Shown: one piece after another, positions 5,016 to 5,038 of the stretch
Numbering within the stretch: position 1 is the stretch's first letter
Layout: each line of letters starts with the position of its first letter
Assembly: GCA_900557285.1 (NCBI GenBank)
Contig: USSJ01000111.1
Coordinates: forward strand, 1 to 5,038
Reading direction: 5' to 3'
Source: an uncultured Clostridia bacterium
GTDB lineage: Bacteria; Bacillota; Clostridia; Christensenellales; Borkfalkiaceae
Length of the DNA: 5,038 nucleotides
The notes under the pieces: model-generated
What the model was told of the DNA's origin: nothing
Seen by the model: the letters and a program-made list of their open reading frames with translations, nothing else
Databases searched by the model: none
Program-made: the position numbers and the translations under genes

Positions 5016-5038
5016 GCGACGAAATTAAACAAAAGCGG

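Overview
The window holds an amino-sugar biosynthesis operon on the minus strand, flanked by a small P-loop kinase gene on the plus strand (right) and the start of a YbaK-type editing gene on the minus strand (left). The genes use ATG starts, purine-rich Shine-Dalgarno sites and SigA-like promoters. GC content is fairly high, and the protein sequences read like gut Clostridia (Firmicutes/Bacillota). The assignment to Clostridia is an inference from sequence style; I could not search for it.

Layout, left to right. Positions 1-196 (minus) hold the first 65 codons of a YbaK/EbsC-like Cys-tRNA(Pro) deacylase. Its extended -10 promoter is at 228-256, and its sequence leaves the family pattern after residue 46. 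Positions 257-436 contain no gene that I can support. An intrinsic terminator at 437-479 (minus) closes the operon. Then come glmS (545-2320), glmM (2322-3617) and a stand-alone GlmU acetyltransferase domain (3614-4228), all on the minus strand and transcribed in the order glmU-C, glmM, glmS. Positions 4229-4408 are a divergent intergenic region with a perfect 16-bp inverted repeat and a near-consensus plus-strand promoter. Positions 4409-4903 (plus) encode a 164-residue P-loop kinase-like protein of unknown substrate. Positions 4904-5038 contain a second, 18-bp perfect inverted repeat and a possible weak minus-strand terminator.

How the genes work together: GlmS makes glucosamine-6-phosphate from fructose-6-phosphate and glutamine. 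GlmM isomerises it to glucosamine-1-phosphate. The GlmU C-terminal domain acetylates that to N-acetylglucosamine-1-phosphate. The final UTP-dependent step to UDP-GlcNAc is normally the N-terminal half of GlmU and is not encoded here. The genes are packed tightly: a 4-nt ATGA overlap between glmU-C and glmM, and 1 nt between glmM and glmS. This points to one mRNA with translational coupling.

The points most worth a second look are: the GlmU split exactly at the domain boundary with every acetyltransferase residue retained; two tandem perfect hairpins in the last codons of glmM just before the glmS ribosome binding site, with no glmS ribozyme visible; a probably leaderless mRNA for the kinase; and two palindromes with a shared core on either side of the kinase gene.
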